Below are positions 36,393-46,641 of a stretch of DNA of 64,000 nt, piece after piece. The first letter of the stretch is position 1; each line of letters starts with the position of its first letter. The notes below the pieces were generated by a model. That model ran no database searches. It worked only from the letters and a program-made list of their open reading frames with translations, and was not told the origin of the DNA. A program made the position numbers and the translations under genes. Source of the DNA: Tomocerus qinae (lineage: Eukaryota > Arthropoda > Collembola > Entomobryomorpha > Tomoceridae); assembly GCA_020055645.1 (NCBI GenBank), contig CM034548.1, positions 7,192,001 through 7,256,000 of the forward strand, in the 5' to 3' direction.

Positions 36393-37500
36393 TTAGTCTA
36401 ATCTTGATATCTCAGGAATTTTTATGAAACGTCCGAGTCTCGTCATCACTTTAGGCGTCTTTTCAGAGAGACTATTATTTTCTTCAATAATGTCTGCCTC
36501 GAGCTTGGCACCTTCCAATTCAGTCGACGACGAAGAACATGTCCGTCCCGTCCGGGCATTATCTTGATAACTTTCGCTAAGGGCCACTCTCACCGTTTCT
36601 TGTTGTCGGAACCAACAAGCACGACATCACCGACTTGTAACTGAGAACACTTTACTTCTTTCCCTCGTTGAAAGAGTTGAGCCAGATACTCACGTCCAAA
36701 CTGCATCTTTAATTCATCTAAGATCTTCTTTCGTTCGGGAACCAACTTCTGAAACCCGCTGGCATCCAAAAGATCATGGTCTGTAGAAGAATGACATTCA
36801 TGCATGAAGATAGCAGGTGTTAGAGGCCGCAAGTCATCTACGTCTTCAGTCACGGTAGTCAATGAGCAATTGTTAATATACTCTTTCAGTACATCTTTTA
36901 CTGACCTGATCAACCGTTCATAAAATCCACCCCACCACGGTCCTGTGGGTGGATTTAGTTTCCACTGGATCCTCTTGAGTCCACAATCCTTGGTGATCTT
37001 CTCCCAGTTTAGTTCACGAAAGAGATTGGCCTTCCACGTCTGCTCACAAATCGGTTGAACGCTTCCAAAAAAGATTCTGTACTTAGCAATTTCACCAACT
37101 CCAGATGAACTCCTCGGTACACAGCGCAGGTGAAAATAACTACTCAGGCTTTTTTCTTTTTCTTGACATGTAATGGACCGGCCAGGTCGACTCCCACAGT
37201 CTCTTCCTGTCATAACTCTATCTTTTGGTAAGACACCAGGCACAACTTCAGTCTTTTTTGCAGTATGTCTTCTACAGATCTACAGTACATTTTGATACGA
37301 TTCTTCTGATAGCTACCCTTCCTTGTAGAATCCGAAAACGTTCCCCCAAGTTCACCATCAATTTCAGCACGACCATTCACTAAATGTTCTTCTCTGATAA
37401 TTTGATCTACAATCGGATGCTTATTCGGCAACAACAATGGACGAATAAATTCCAGTTCATCATCGCGATTAAATAACGGAAATGGGGACGATGGGTAAGG
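36393..37500 (-). pseudogene. BEL/Pao retrotransposon remnant: integrase and C-terminal region
   Basis: Read on the - strand, three frames follow each other. From 37500 to 37210 comes a segment with FIRPLLLPNKHPIVDQIIREEH, like the integrase N-terminal zinc region. From 37243 to 36590 comes LNPPTGPWWGGFYERLIRSV, the very typical BEL/Pao integrase motif with its last acidic residue, followed by DLRPLTPAIFMHE and the C-terminal module EYLAQLFQRGKEV and QVGDVVLVGSD. From 36593 to 36393 the frame changes again and loses similarity. The middle of the integrase core, with the first two catalytic Asp, is deleted. No LTR, protease or reverse transcriptase was found nearby, so it is a dead fragment. 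Confidence 0.88.
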
Positions 37501-37576
37501 TATGTTCAGTTTTACATTATATTTCGAAGTATGCAGTAAGGATAGAAAGCCTTAGTACCAAGTAAGTTTGGACGAG

Positions 37577-37628
37577 CATGGTATGACTTGAGCTGAGCTT
37601 ATGTGGTAGGGATGGGTAAGGTATGCAC
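37577..37628 (+). repeat. diverged dispersed repeat, first copy
   Basis: CATGGTATGACTTGAGC followed later by GTGGTAGGGATGGGTAAG and GTATGCAC resembles 41280-41338 (CTGGTATGGCTTGAGCC, AGTGGTAGGGATGAAT, GGATGCAC) in the same order and orientation. It is probably a transposon end of unknown type. Confidence 0.5.
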
Positions 37629-38058
37629 ATATTACAGCTCGCGTGTAACGTTTTTGACGAGGTAGAAAGAGGGGGCGGACCTTAACTTTTAATGTACATA
37701 ACGTACTTATGCCAATATTAAATATGCTAATTTCAAATTGCTATAAAAGGAAATTGCTATTTCTGCTCTTCCTCCTTTTAATTTACATTGCTAATTAGGA
37801 TAAGACAATTCTTGTGATGTACATATATATATCATAGCTCCAGGTTGAACCAGGTAACTTCAAAAACCAATTAGAAATATCTAAGTAGTGGACTGCGTGG
37901 TTAAGCAATGCAAAAGTAGTGTGCACAGCTGTAGTTTTAACTGACCGCCCGGGAGGAGCTTACATGTGATGCCGCGGACGAGTATAAGTGCAGTACTTTT
38001 CCACTGCTTCTCAAGCTTAACAATATAATCTCCCATTTACATTTTTCAAATCCATTTT

Positions 38059-38260
38059 TAGCTCGTCTGACGAGCTATATAGAATCGCACAGTCTGTCCG
38101 TCCGCGCGATGAAACTACACCAGTTTGTCCCCACGATAACTCCAGAAGGAATTGTCGGAATTTGACCAAACTTTGCAAAAACGTTGTCAATGGGCTTGTG
38201 ACGATCCCTATTGATTGTTACAAAATATGTCTAACGGTTCGCAAATAATCGCAAATATGT
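38059..38260. repeat. putative dispersed repeat beginning with a perfect palindrome
   Basis: TAGCTCGTC and GACGAGCTA face each other with one base between (38059-38077). GC-richer DNA unlike its surroundings follows (CAGTCTGTCCGTCCGCGCGA, then CCAGAAGGAATTGTCGGAAT). The change of composition suggests an inserted repeat. No second copy is present in the window, so this is tentative. Confidence 0.4.
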
Positions 38261-38778
38261 TATTTAATCTTTGGTGTTACTGTTGATTGCCGTAATGCCG
38301 CTTTTATTGAAAACTTGTTGAAATATTTGTAATGGTTGTAAAACAGACCAAAATAAATCTGTATGCTTGTCAAACATGAATTTCTGCTCTTATATAACTT
38401 GGATTAACATAGTATTATTTGCCAAATTATTGGTTAACATATTCAACCTACAAATTGTCCATTATATTCTGCTTGCTTTTAATAGGTAATTTTGTAGTCG
38501 TAATAAACGTTTCTACTTAAAACTGATCCTGTTATTGGAAATAAAAAATGGCAATAAAAACATTTGTGCGTTTCTAAATTAGACTTTTTTCAATAATAAG
38601 AACAATAATGCAATTTTACTGTTTGTTAAAACTGCTTCCGCTGTCTAAAAACGAGGGTACAAAAGATTAAATTGAAAATTTAGACGTGCTTCTGTTTAAC
38701 AAAGCATGACGATGTCATTTGGTTGACAATATTAATCTATTATTGTGCACTGGCGTTTAACTCGCCTCAATAAGGAAT

Positions 38779-39150
38779 TTTGATAGTCAACATTAATCAA
38801 TTTTAAATTTTCTGTTGATTTTGGTAGTCAACACTAATCGATTTTGATTTTCTGTTGATTTTGATAATCAACACTAATCAATTTTGATTTTCTGTTAATT
38901 TTGATAGTAAACATTAATCAATTTTGATTTTCTGTTGATTTTGATAGTCAGCATTAATCAATTTTGATTTTCTGTTGATTTTGATAGTCAGCATTAATCA
39001 ATTTTGATTTTCTGTTGATTTTGATAGTCAGCATTTATCATTTTTGGTTTTCTGTTGATTTTGATAGTCAACTTTAATTTTTTCATTTTCTGTCGATTTT
39101 CATAATCAACTTTGATTTTCCATTTGTTTTTGATACTCAATATTAATCAA
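38779..39150. repeat. 40-bp minisatellite, about nine copies
   Basis: The unit begins TTTGATAGTCAGCATTAATC and ends TTTCTGTTGA; copies start at 38779 and every 40 bases after. The three central copies are nearly identical, while those at both edges are more diverged, as usual for tandem arrays growing from the centre. Confidence 0.92.
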
Positions 39151-39283
39151 TAGATATCAAAATAAACCAATTTCTATTATTCTACCAAAGATAGGGGCGC
39201 GGTCCCCTTTTCTCAGGCGAGCTTCTGTTACGGCTTGCTGTAGGTTTTGATGTATAATAGGAGAGAATAAGGAGAGAATTTGT

Positions 39284-39400
39284 ATATACACCATTGCAAT
39301 CCTCACATTCGAATTGACAATACATATCAGATATAGACAACGGCGTGGCCCGTAGCTTAAGATGTAGCTAATATAAATTTGAATATTTTTCGCTAATGGG
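39284..39400 (+). repeat. diverged dispersed repeat, first copy (pair with 41837)
   Basis: It shares with 41837-41962, in the same order, TATACACCATTGCAATCC, TCACATTCGAATTGACAATA, GGCCCGTAGCTT and a GAATATTT..GC(T/A)(A/T)TGG end. The spacing is nearly the same. It is probably one interspersed element in two old copies, or the two ends of one unit. Confidence 0.6.
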
Positions 39401-39565
39401 ATCCGATATCCGTGGTTCTGCTTATCAGACATACGGCACATAGACCTGATGTGAATGTGTTTATGTCGGCTTATCGTACTATCTAAACTATTACTGCTGT
39501 AATGCTACCTCTACGACTATTTAGTTTTTAAGACTACTACCGTAATAATCGATATAATTCCCCGT

Positions 39566-39601
39566 ATCGAAATAGTTCCCCGGTAGGGGAACTATATCGA
39601 T
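39566..39601. repeat. 16-bp hairpin within a CCCCG-rich direct repeat
   Basis: ATCGAAATAGTTCCCC and the inverse of the right arm match at 15 of 16 positions, with a four-base loop GGTA. The wider motif ATTCCCCGTATCGAAATAG/TTCCCCGGT is repeated directly near 39640 (ATTCCCCGTTTCGAAATAAT). It is likely a decayed transposon end. Confidence 0.6.
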
Positions 39602-40671
39602 TTTTCCCCGTAAATGTCAGCCTTTGAAACTATAATTCCCCGTTTCGAAATAATTCCCCGGTCAAAATTTAGGGCATTTGGTACGTTTGTACTAAAACAC
39701 ATGTATTTACAGTCAAGTACAGGTATACTTACAGTAAGTACATGTGTAGTAAAAGAGAAAGGCAGCAAGAACATTGGTATTGAAAGGTAGAATAGTTTCA
39801 GTCAACAGTAAATCTGAAATGGCAGAAGGAGGAGAACAACGATTATATTTGACTCCAGAAGACCCAGTGCATATGTTATTGAAAGAAATATATTCAGAAA
39901 AAAATTGCTGGTGTGGGACAGTTGGGGGACGTGGTGACGTGGATGGAAGTGAGGATCATTAGATCACCACCTTTAAACCAGGCAAAGATTGCAGTGATGG
40001 AATGGAAAGGTTAAAGCAGTGCAATCAATTTTCATCAATGGAACATACAACGCATGCATATTATTATTTATTTACATACCTTTCTAATTTCCTCCACTAG
40101 AACCTAAAAATAACGACAAAACTTATTCATTTTGTGTTGACTAGTACTCATTCCACGGTTAATATTGTTATGTTAATAGTTAATATTAAGTAGAAATACC
40201 TAACTCTGGAGGCAGTGGCAATTCAAATGACGGAACTACTGCACCACGTGCTTTTCAAGAATATGAAAAATTCTAGAACTTTGTTGTTAACGTTATCTGT
40301 TATAGACCGATTAATGCCGACAGATTTGACGAATTTTGCAAATCGTTACTTCATTACTACGTTAATGATTCGGGTTATGACTGGTACTATCTTCCTGTAA
40401 CTATGTGTAAATGTAATAATGTAAATACTTGTGAACGGCCGTGACATAATTAAAAACAGTGTCCTTCCATTGGGGGTAATAGGTAAGATGCTGTAGAAGC
40501 TTTTTCTTCCTGCTTTGTAGATACATTTTTTCATGTATTTAATTTAATTACATTTTTAATTATATAACATTAATTTAGTCTCTGCTGGTATGTTAGGCAA
40601 TACAGTTTAAAATCATATTTTTCATTGTGTCTAAGGTAAGCTTTAAAGTGTTGGTATTTAAAGTAAGGTAT

Positions 40672-40740
40672 GTTCGGTATTACCAGCAGATTTGCTCACC
40701 AAATCTGCTTAAGTTGTACGCCCTTGACGGGGTTCCGAAC
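40672..40740. repeat. nested hairpin
   Basis: The inner stem AGCAGATTTG/CAAATCTGCT (40685-40694 with 40700-40709) is perfect, with loop CTCAC. An outer stem GTTCGG (40672-40677) pairs with CCGAAC (40735-40740). It could be a structured RNA or a transposon remnant; no family is recognised. Confidence 0.5.
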
Positions 40741-41279
40741 AAGGATAATTAATAAGGAAATATTTCTTAATATTATCAAATATTACAGTAAGAGTAGTGG
40801 AGGTGAGCATTGTTTTAGGCAATAATTTAATATTTTTTTTGTTTTTTTAGAATGACTGACTGATGACATGTTGACTGAATACCCGTCCTTGACTTTTGCC
40901 AAGGAAATTGGGGGCTACGGCCATACAAAAGGAAATGTGCTAACAATTTACTTTTAAAATGTGGCTATTTTCGTTTATTTGGCTTTATCCCATTTTGCAA
41001 CATTCAAGTATTTTTAAGTAATGTAGGAGCAATGCATACACACATACATAATAACTACAATAAATATTTTACAATCGAATGCACATACTAGCATAGCTTT
41101 GTGATTTGTGTTCTTTGTCGGGTACATTAAACTTAGTGTGGTCCGCTTTCATTGCACACTTACCCCTTTTCGCTAAAAATAACATTTTTCTTACCTGACT
41201 AACCCGGTCAGCTTTCCTCCTCTATGTGGGGCGGTCGGTCCGACGCGCTTGTCCCTACTAGCCCTGCACTTAGTGGTAT

Positions 41280-41338
41280 CTGGTATGGCTTGAGCCTAAT
41301 ATCTTGAAGTGGTAGGGATGAATACGGGAAGGATGCAC
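41280..41338 (+). repeat. diverged dispersed repeat, second copy
   Basis: Partner of 37577-37628, same orientation, about 60 bp with scattered mismatches. Confidence 0.5.
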
Positions 41339-41554
41339 TGTGTTTTCTATACATGTATCGAAACGGAAGCTAAAAGCTGAGTTAGTTCTCTTCAATTTTA
41401 CATTGAAAATCATATTCATATTTTTCCAATTCATTTTAACATGCACACTAACGACGCAGCAATCATTAGTTAGAAAATCTATCCTCATGAGAACTTGACG
41501 CCTTACGCTGAATAAGTTGAATTGAGTTGAATGAGAGTTAGAACGCTGAGCCTC

Positions 41555-41628
41555 TGTCTATCAATATCGCCCCCGTTATAAAAGAGTAGGCCTACACTTT
41601 TATAATATGGGGGCGATTCTCATAGACA
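41555..41628. repeat. 74-bp near-perfect palindrome without loop
   Basis: TGTCTAT (41555-41561) faces ATAGACA (41622-41628). Inside, ATCGCCCCC (41566-41574) faces GGGGGCGAT (41609-41617), and TTATAAAAGAGTAGG faces CCTACACTTTTATAA with a single mismatch. The centre GTAGGCCTAC is itself palindromic. Small bulges of two to four bases interrupt the arms. Confidence 0.85.
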
Positions 41629-41836
41629 ATCCCATAGAACAAGCACACTACTGTAACCTCGTACTTTATTTATAGAAGTGCAACTTAGAGTAAAGTGCCT
41701 GGGGTGAATCACATCTATCCTTCCCTTCTTACAAGGTACTTAACTTTGGGACATTATTCTGTGGGACAGTACAGCATATAGGACGTCGCGGGGATTTTAA
41801 AAAAAATCTACTCAGCGTGTAGACTAATCAATCATG

Positions 41837-41962
41837 TATACATCATTACAATTTTCACATTCGAATTAATAATACATAATTAGTAATAAGATGGGGCTAA
41901 GCCCGTAGCTTTCGATATAGCGATTTTATAAAAATCGAATATTTAGCATTGGTAGTATATTA
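41837..41962 (+). repeat. diverged dispersed repeat, second copy (pair with 39284)
   Basis: Contains TATACATCATTACAATTTTC, CACATTCGAATTAATAATAC, AGCCCGTAGCTT and GAATATTTAGCATTGG, in the order seen at 39284-39400. Confidence 0.6.
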
Positions 41963-42171
41963 ACATTCAAAGTCAAGCCCCGCCCCCTCTTTTACCAGCA
42001 CGACCGTTTGAGATAGCTTACTGCAACAAAGTGGATTGGTTTGTTTTCTACTATTTCTTCTATTTTATAATTGCCAGTATTTTCGACAATTAATTAACTG
42101 CACAAACCTGCATCAGTGATTAATTCACAAATTATAAAAAGGTAAAATTAGGTACATAAAATCCTAGTTTT

Positions 42172-42187
42172 CACACACACACACACA
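42172..42187. repeat. (CA)n microsatellite
   Basis: Eight CA dinucleotides in tandem. Confidence 0.9.
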
Positions 42188-42276
42188 TAGCAGAGGCTCA
42201 TTCATTTTTCCCTATCTTGGACAATCCAATTTTAGGAAAACAATCCCGCAATCCTCAACCACACATTTCCACAAAT

Positions 42277-42537
42277 GGTCTATTTTCTACTTTTACAGTA
42301 GGATTGGTTTATTTTCTACTTTTACAGTAGGATTGGTTTATTTTCTACTTTTACAGTAGGATTGGTTTATTTTCTACTTTTACAGTAGGATTGGTTTATT
42401 TTCTACTTTTACAGTAGGATTGGTTTATTTTCTACTTTTACAGTAGGATTGGTTTATTTTCTACTTTTACAGTAGGATTGGTTTATTTTCTACTTGTACA
42501 GAAGGATTGATTTTGTTTTCTACTTTTACAGTACACT
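42277..42537. repeat. 29-bp minisatellite, nine copies
   Basis: The unit begins GGTTTATTTTCTACTTTTAC and ends AGTAGGATT. Seven inner copies are almost identical; the first and last two carry substitutions. A single related unit (GGATTGGTTTGTTTTCTAC) lies 250 bases upstream near 42033 and may be the unamplified ancestor. The array ends about 0.7 kb before the SMYD start codon. Confidence 0.95.
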
Positions 42538-42793
42538 TTGGATTTAAAAAAATTAACTTATTATATTATATCTATTATCTTGTTTTTTCCCTTAATTTAC
42601 GGGTCGAGTATGGTAGGGCAGCGTATGGTTTCGGTCATTTTTTGGAAAATCTGAATAATTTTGTTCATAATTGGGATATTAATTTGGATAATCAAGGGGA
42701 CCAATAGTGTTTTTTAGTGCTGTCTTAGAAATGGTTAGTGTTTACTGAGGACTGAAGTATTTGTCGGATGTCTTTACATAGGATGTTTGAAGC

Positions 42794-42821
42794 GTACCCC
42801 AAAGTAAGTGCTTTGGGGTAC
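42794..42821. repeat. 28-bp palindrome GTACCCCAAAG-N6-CTTTGGGGTAC
   Basis: Perfect 11-bp arms with the six-base loop TAAGTG. The arm and its outer flank (read inversely TAATTATGTACCCCAAAG) match the inverted repeat at 35.6 kb. This suggests a shortened copy of the same element with only its ends left. Confidence 0.7.
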
Positions 42822-42962
42822 ATAATTAAAAACCTTAATTGATACATAAAATAAAATTACACCTTCATTTGCTACACGTTTACAATCCGTTTGCTGTTTA
42901 CCGCGGCCGCTTGGATGGACAATTCGTTTCTATACATATGTACACAATGACGACAGACAGAA

Positions 42963-42970
42963 TCACGTGA
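42963..42970. promoter_or_regulatory. E-box palindrome TCACGTGA upstream of the SMYD gene
   Basis: TCACGTGA lies about 300 bases before the SMYD start codon, in a locally GC-richer region with CCGCGGCCGC at about 42900. Such CACGTG boxes bind bHLH-ZIP factors of the USF/MITF kind and are frequent in promoters. Its use here is inferred from position only. Confidence 0.35.
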
Positions 42971-43262
42971 CGTTGGGATAATACACTGCAATAGCTGAAA
43001 AGCAGAGTAGGAACTAGCATTTGAGAGAGACGAAAGGTGAAGTTTGTGCGAGGTTTTCATTTTCTCTGCACTGCACCGTGCTGTTGTGTGTCATTTGATT
43101 ATCTTCTTGTAATATTTGTTGAAATCCTTTTTCCTAATATTTTGGTCATTTATAGTTGTTTTTCATTACTGTTATCATATTGGTTCATTTCTTCATTCTT
43201 ACACTGTACTTAAAATCATTGTGCAAATAATCAATTATAAACAGGCGCATGGTGGTGTCAAA

Positions 43263-45364
43263 ATGAGTAGTGACGACACATTTCAAACTCGGGTGGGTGG
43301 ACAAGTGAAGAAGAAAAGGAAAACACCTAAAGTAGTGGGTGGTGTGATAATGAACCGGCACAGGCAAATACCCTTCGGTATTTTATCCTCAGACTTAACA
43401 GGCCGGTACTTGGTGGCGATGAAGAACTTTATGCCTGGACAACTAATATTTGAAGAGGCGCCTGCATTTGTGTATTCGGAATTTGAAGAATCACGAAATA
43501 ATAAACGTAAAAAAACTTGCATTCTGTGCTATAAAATTGTTGCCACAAAAGAGGCACACTCATGTCAACAGTGCAATTGGCCATTCTGCAGTCAGGAGTG
43601 TTCAGAGGTAAAAATAGCTTGTAATATTTTCGCATTGAAAACCTTATTTAGAATTTAAAATCATTTATATGCCTCATTCTAACGATAAAAATCATTTCAG
43701 GATCCTAGTCATCGCGATGGAGAGTGCCTGATTTTACAGCTCAACCAAGTAAAACCATCTCGGAAAGCGCTCAGACTGCTGTACTTGTTACGATTCGAGG
43801 TGATGAGGGAGATGAATCGTAACAACTTTGACGCCATAATGACTCTGGCCTCAACTTACAGTCCAGATTGTCATGAAATAATCGAAAAGTTGAAAGAAGA
43901 CGTTGAGGATGCCACAAAGTTTATGACCGAGATCTTTAATGTGGATGTTTCATACGAACATATTCATAAAGTAATCTCTATCTTCCGCATCAACACCTTC
44001 ACGCTGACACAGCCGTAATTATATTTACTACATAATTTCGTTCTGCCATAGTCCTTATTTAAATAACTTTAACAGCAATAATGTGTTTAACTAAATAACG
44101 TTACAGGCTTACAGGTCGTCACACTTTGTACCACTTGATTTGATACACTCTCTTAATAGTCATTTAAATGTTGATTTATCTCAAAGTTGTACCATTTTCG
44201 CGATTTGTAATTATTTTAATTAATGAACCTTCAATACTTTTTTTACAGGGACAGGACTTTTTGCTGTCTCTACGGAACCTGCAGTTTAATGGCCCACAGC
44301 TGTGCACCAAACATGGACTGGGAACAGCTTCCTAGGGAAGGAAGAGAGCTTGGAACTATGGGATTTTTCACTCGTGATAAGATATTGGCTGGGGAAATGG
44401 TAACAATTTGTTACGCGGACACTTACATTAATCAAGGAACCCGTCAGCGTCAATTATCAATGTTTGAAAACTATGGATTCTACTGCGCCTGTGCGCGCTG
44501 TAGTGACCCTTCAGAGTTGAAGACTTGTTACTCAGCATTAAAATGTTCGAAATGTGTTGATGGATGGCTACTACCAAGTTCTGTTTGCTCCAAGGATAGT
44601 CATTCCTACAATTGCAACGACTGCAGCATGTGGTTGCCAGCTACTGAAGTAGATAGAATTGAATACAGATTCAAACGGAAGTTGTTCAAAGCTATTCAGG
44701 CCAAGAAACCGTTTTGCAAGGGAAAATATGAACTGAGATACTTGGACCAGTTGATCGATAGTGCAACTTCGACGTACAGACTTCACCCAAATCACCATTT
44801 GGTAATTGAGGCAATTGAACGTTGGCTGGATCTCCAAGACACTGAGGTCCTCTTCAAAGACAACAGTAAAAGTAAGCGGGTATACTCCAAAATCATGATG
44901 CGGGCAAAACGGGGTTTAGTCGTGCAAAAATTGTTTGGAAACGCAGATCTACGAGGTAACATTCATTCATTTAATTTGTCTGCTATCTGTAGGGAGAAAT
45001 TATTTAGTTATAACAGCTTGGTTGATGTAAATTGTCTGATTTCCTCTTATCCGCAGCTGAGATGGATGCTATCATTTCGAATACACTGGTCTCGTACAAT
45101 TTCAAAAGTAAAGATGGCTTAACGATCAGGAAGGACATGAATAACCTTAATGCAAAAATTCGAGTCTTAAAGGAGGTTGTAACTCATCTTGAAGATGGTA
45201 TTCGTTTCTCTGGCCAAAATGTCTTCGCATACTTCGATACCTACTCAATAGCCTTGATCCGGAGTTTGAAAAAGGATTATTCCGTTTGGCAGCCGCGTCT
45301 TAAATATTGTATGGAACAGGCAGTGTCAATTAAGGAACGCTTGAAACGCTTGGGAATCAATTAA
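43263..45364 (+). CDS. SMYD family MYND-SET protein (SmydA-like), four exons
   Basis: Exons 43263-43607, 43701-44014, 44249-44955 and 45057-45364 join in frame through GT-AG introns (phases 0, 2, 1) into 557 residues. ATG 43263 has A at -3. The split SET domain begins with LTGRYLVAMKNFMPGQLIFE. The MYND zinc finger follows at residues 86-124 (CILC, CQQC, FCSQEC, HRDGEC). The second SET half has SLMAHSCAPN (232-241), GEMVTICYAD and the post-SET cysteines YCACARC (298, 300, 303). A helical C-terminal part completes the protein. SMYD proteins methylate lysines of histones or other proteins or act as co-repressors; arthropods have expanded SmydA paralogues. In the usual NHSC motif, Asn is replaced by Ala (residue 235), so methyltransfer may be impaired. 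The exon 2 donor (CC|GTAATT) is the least certain boundary. An AATAAA at 45611-45616 may end the transcript. Confidence 0.88.
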
Positions 45365-46641
45365 AAAATTCAACTATAAGACTGAACACTATTCTTTTTT
45401 TCTCTATATTGTAATTGTGTATATTTCAATTTAAAGTCAAATCTTTTCAAAATTGTAGCTACTTGAATTAATTTTTCAATAACCCCTGTATTGATTTAGT
45501 CCTACAATTGCTAAATTAAACTAATGCTAGTGTAAAAGAATTGAAAATATGTAATCAACGAATCACTGTCCTGTAGAAATCCCAGCAGTGGTGTCAGTTG
45601 TTATTCTTCTAATAAAAAGCGTCATGGTATTTTTGTCCCCATATACACAAAAATGGGAGCTGATGACACTCAGTAGCTTTTATGCAATTCGTATTAATGT
45701 GAACCCTATTTCAAAATTATTGTGTCCTATGTCCTTGTAAATGGCTGTTTCGCCTTTGTAGTGCTATTATTACTGTGATAAATATGAAAAAAATGCTTGT
45801 GAATTTAAAATGAAATTGTGTACTCATCGTCAGTAAAGACGATATTGGTGAAAGTCCTAAACTGTTACTTGTTAAACGTGAACATATGTAAAATGTCAAT
45901 TAGTAAGCTAGTAAAAATTTGTGCATTCGAATTGAACTTTGTACTTTGTTTTCATTGACATTTTTGGAATTTTATTAAGGAACACTTTGTTTTTCGCAAT
46001 TGCTTTTCATATTTAATCTATTTATTTAATATTCAGTATAGTTGTGCATTAAGAACAATTACATTCTGGGGCTGGTAGTCTCTTCGTCTAATGGACTCCG
46101 TATTGGAAGTGAAATCTCCAAAACCTGAAAAGAATTCTGGTAGCCGATCAAAGTACTCGATGACCAGTGAGGTAACTGATAAAAATATCATAGTTAACAT
46201 CCTTTGCTAACCAGTGATCAAAAATATCAACCAAAATGTTACTATTTTTGAAAATAAGGTCGAATGAATTACAACTTATGGTCAACTATCGCAATATGGT
46301 ATAAACGAAATGACGAAATAGGTTTCTTTTGTACGTTTTACATACCATATTTATTTGTAGGGTTGCATAAGTTTGTTACAAATACAATAAATTTAGATTT
46401 GTTTTACGGCAATAATGATGAATAATTATGAACATAGAAAAACATTTGGTTATTATGTTGTAAGGGTACAGATAACATCCAAATCAATAAACACACTTAC
46501 ATAGAAAAACATTTTGTTGTATGTAGGTACATTATATTTAATTCTTTTTAATGGTACATATCTGGATTAAAGAGGTCTCATTGTTATAGGTCAATAATAT
46601 TTAGACTTACATTCTACAGTCTAAGTCTCCTTAAGGAATGC
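45365..46641. other. spacer between convergent genes
   Basis: Holds the 3' UTR of the SMYD gene (AATAAA at 45611) and, for the - strand gene, a likely poly(A) signal (TTTATT on the + strand at 46350-46355). No other feature seen. Confidence 0.6.

Larger units (their letters stand above)
39602..42171. other. gene-free repeat mosaic
   Basis: Short frames only. It contains the structures listed separately (hairpin 40672, repeats 41280 and 41837, palindrome 41555). Nothing here was recognised as coding. Confidence 0.55.

Noticed and set aside
40850..40930. CTGATGA motif suggesting a hammerhead ribozyme
   Set aside because: The GAAA part of the core and the required stems are absent.
38779..42537. 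CRISPR-like regular repeats
   Set aside because: The 40-bp and 29-bp arrays are plain tandem repeats without unique spacers, in a eukaryotic genome.
46075..46150. tRNA-like A-box string near TAGTCTCTTCGTCTAATGG
   Set aside because: No B box and no cloverleaf can be formed.
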